A stretch of DNA of 5,592 nt from Pseudomonadota bacterium (lineage in GTDB: Bacteria; Pseudomonadota; Alphaproteobacteria; ATCC43930; CGMCC-115725): positions 1-5,592 of the forward strand of contig JAJYIC010000183.1 of the NCBI GenBank assembly GCA_021790295.1, given 5' to 3'. The translations under genes and the position numbers were made by a program. Positions 4,139-5,592 of this stretch are shown here, one piece after another. The notes beneath the pieces were generated by a model. It had not been told where the DNA came from. It saw nothing but the letters and a program-made list of their open reading frames with translations, and did no database searches. Numbering within the stretch: the first letter of the stretch is position 1; every line of letters begins with the position of its first letter.

Positions 4139-5592
4139 TCAAAACCCGAACATGTGGTCGAGGCTGAACGCGCCTTTACCGCCGCTAAGACCATGATACC
4201 CAAAAAGGCGGCAAGTGGCGTCGCGCACGAGGATATAGGCGCCTTTGCCCGCCTCGCGCCGAATCGGCGCCGCGAATTCACGGTGATAGGACAATAAGCG
4301 CGAACCCGAGCAAGGGATGGAAAGGTCTTTGCGCGCGATCTCCCGCCCGCCGCCGTCGAAAAGGATGAGTTCGGTGGTGCTTTTTTCGAGCCAAGGCCGC
4401 GAGGCCGGATAAATGAGGTGGCAGAAGGTATCGCAAGGGGGCTCGCCGAGACGCAGGAATAGACGGGTCGAAAGGCCGGGCGGACGCCCCGTATAGGATT
4501 GCGGCTCGCCCTTATAGGTAAGGAGGGTGTTGAACACATGCGCGCCGAAACTCGTCTCCGCGGCGTACCCGCTCTCCCTGTGGCGATAACGGAAAATGGC
4601 GTGAAGCCAGCCGTCGGCCTCTCCCCCGTCGGCAAAATCGTAAACGAGTTCGAGATGCCCGTAGCCTTCGCCGAGTGCCTGCGCGAACGCATCGAGATCG
4701 AGCCCGGCGCCGTGATCGCGCGGCAGCCGGCCCCAGAAGTGCCGCCCCACCTCTCGGCCTTCGCAATCGTAAAGAAGGGCGGCGAGCGGCAGCTCCTTTT
4801 GGCTTCTCGCCATCGGCGTCGGCAAAACCGAGGTCTGCCAGTCGCGCAACGGCAGCACCGGCGCCGGGAGAAGATATCCCTTGCCGAAAACCTCTCCGAG
4901 CAACGGGATTTGCGGATCGGGGCGGAGATCCTCCCTTTCGACGTTGAGGTGAGCGATGTGCCGGCGGCCTTTTGCCACCACCTCGTATCGCGGGCGCACG
5001 AGATGTTTTCCCGCATAAAATTCGGCCTGGCGCGGAGAGGTGAGGCCGGGCAGAAGCGCGCCGACATCGACGGCAAGGGTGGCGAAAGGGGGGATGGGGC
5101 GGGCGATCGGCGCCAAAGGCGCCTCGCCCATGGGCTGAAGCCCCATCGCCCCCGAAGGGATCGGGAAGGGGTGGCTGTTTTGCACCCATAAGATGACCTT
5201 CTCGCCGGGGCCGGGAGCGGGAAGCCCCGCATACCAATCTGAAGGCCAAGCGTTGGCGTCATGGGTCGAAGACAGCGTGCCGAAACCTGCCTCCGCGCCA
5301 TAGGTGTCGAGGGCGTATTTGAAGATGTCGTGCCCCGCCGCGCCCACGGCATGGAGAAAAAGCTGCCCCGTAAACGGGGGCAGGCGGAAACGGGAGCGTA
5401 TCTCGCGGCTGTCGAGGACGACGGCGCCCGCGCCGCCAGGAAGGGTCTCGCACCACTCGGCGATGACTTCGCCCCCTTCGGCGAAAAGCGAAAGCCAGAG
5501 CCTTACCGCGCCGGCGCCATATCCCGCCCAGTAGTTGACGGTCGAAAGGCGCGTGTAGAAACCCTCACCGTCACGGAAAAAGGCAAAATTGG
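4139..5592 (-). CDS. Conserved-looking protein of unknown function with internal repeats (5' truncated)
   Basis: The reading frame is open from the window edge (first full codon at 5590) to a TGA at 4141-4139, giving 483 visible residues; the true start is outside. A GTG at 5347 lies inside the coding frame and is not the start, because residues 1-81 are well-behaved coding sequence. I recognise no enzyme family, signal peptide or membrane segment. The composition suggests beta-strand-rich folds. A module seems to occur three times: LSLFAEGGEVIAEW (33-46), ALLYDCEGREVGRHF (271-285) and ELILFDGGGREIARKD (407-422). Each is followed by a similar ending: TLSSTHDAN (105-113), ETSFGAHVFNT (345-355) and AFSLDHMFGF at the C-terminus. 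Between copies one and two lies an insert with VQNSHPFPIPSGAMGL. It stands 65 nt upstream of trxB on the same strand and could share its transcript. Certainty is high that it is coding; its function is unknown. Confidence 0.88.
   Translation of the reverse strand, partial: NFAFFRDGEGFYTRLSTVNYWAGYGAGAVRLWLSLFAEGGEVIAEWCETLPGGAGAVVLDSREIRSRFRLPPFTGQLFLHAVGAAGHDIFKYALDTYGAEAGFGTLSSTHDANAWPSDWYAGLPAPGPGEKVILWVQNSHPFPIPSGAMGLQPMGEAPLAPIARPIPPFATLAVDVGALLPGLTSPRQAEFYAGKHLVRPRYEVVAKGRRHIAHLNVEREDLRPDPQIPLLGEVFGKGYLLPAPVLPLRDWQTSVLPTPMARSQKELPLAALLYDCEGREVGRHFWGRLPRDHGAGLDLDAFAQALGEGYGHLELVYDFADGGEADGWLHAIFRYRHRESGYAAETSFGAHVFNTLLTYKGEPQSYTGRPPGLSTRLFLRLGEPPCDTFCHLIYPASRPWLEKSTTELILFDGGGREIARKDLSIPCSGSRLLSYHREFAAPIRREAGKGAYILVRDATCRLFGYHGLSGGKGAFSLDHMFGF

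Noticed and set aside
5345..5347. GTG as the start of the unknown gene
   Set aside because: The same frame stays open upstream to the window edge with coding-like sequence and part of the first repeat module, so the gene is truncated by the window and does not begin here.
3703..5352. 549-codon minus-strand frame overlapping the unknown gene and the trxB start
   Set aside because: It is offset from two frames that read as real proteins. Its translation is Arg/Ser/Pro-rich with no motif, typical of an out-of-frame shadow.

Overview
The window is GC-rich chromosomal DNA, most likely from an alphaproteobacterium of the Hyphomicrobiales (Rhizobiales). This rests on three things: an rsmE-gshA pair with the proteobacterial, plant-like type of glutamate-cysteine ligase; a trxB-lsrB pair like the one known from rhizobia; and high GC at third codon positions. 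Gene content alone does not fix the genus. No mobile element, CRISPR array, tRNA or rRNA gene is visible.

Layout. The plus strand opens with the 3' end of rsmE (1-273, 16S rRNA m3U1498 methyltransferase). After 66 nt comes gshA (340-1707, glutamate-cysteine ligase, first step of glutathione synthesis). The minus strand carries, in transcription order, a 5'-truncated gene for a protein of unknown function (4139-5592), trxB (3102-4073, thioredoxin reductase) and lsrB (2148-3041, LysR-type regulator). The two blocks converge on a 440-nt gap with no convincing protein gene (1708-2147).

The gap is the most interesting part. Read on the minus strand, about 1843-2051 holds a dense series of perfect or near-perfect hairpins. 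One has a GAAA tetraloop and another a C(UACG)G tetraloop. Two of the helices cross each other, which suggests a pseudoknot. A short unpaired CCUCCC stretch follows, and the series ends in a strong intrinsic terminator: a 28-nt perfect palindrome followed by UCUUUUU. I read this as an undesignated structured RNA, either an independent sRNA or one released from the 3' UTR of the trxB-lsrB transcript. I could not match it to 6S, SRP, RNase P or tmRNA.

How the genes fit together. GshA feeds the glutathione pool and TrxB keeps thioredoxin reduced. LsrB-type regulators in rhizobia are tied to oxidative stress and glutathione synthesis. The locus is therefore a compact thiol-redox neighbourhood with a possible riboregulator at its centre. 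The LsrB homologue here contains no cysteine, so it cannot use the cysteine-based redox switch described for Sinorhizobium LsrB.
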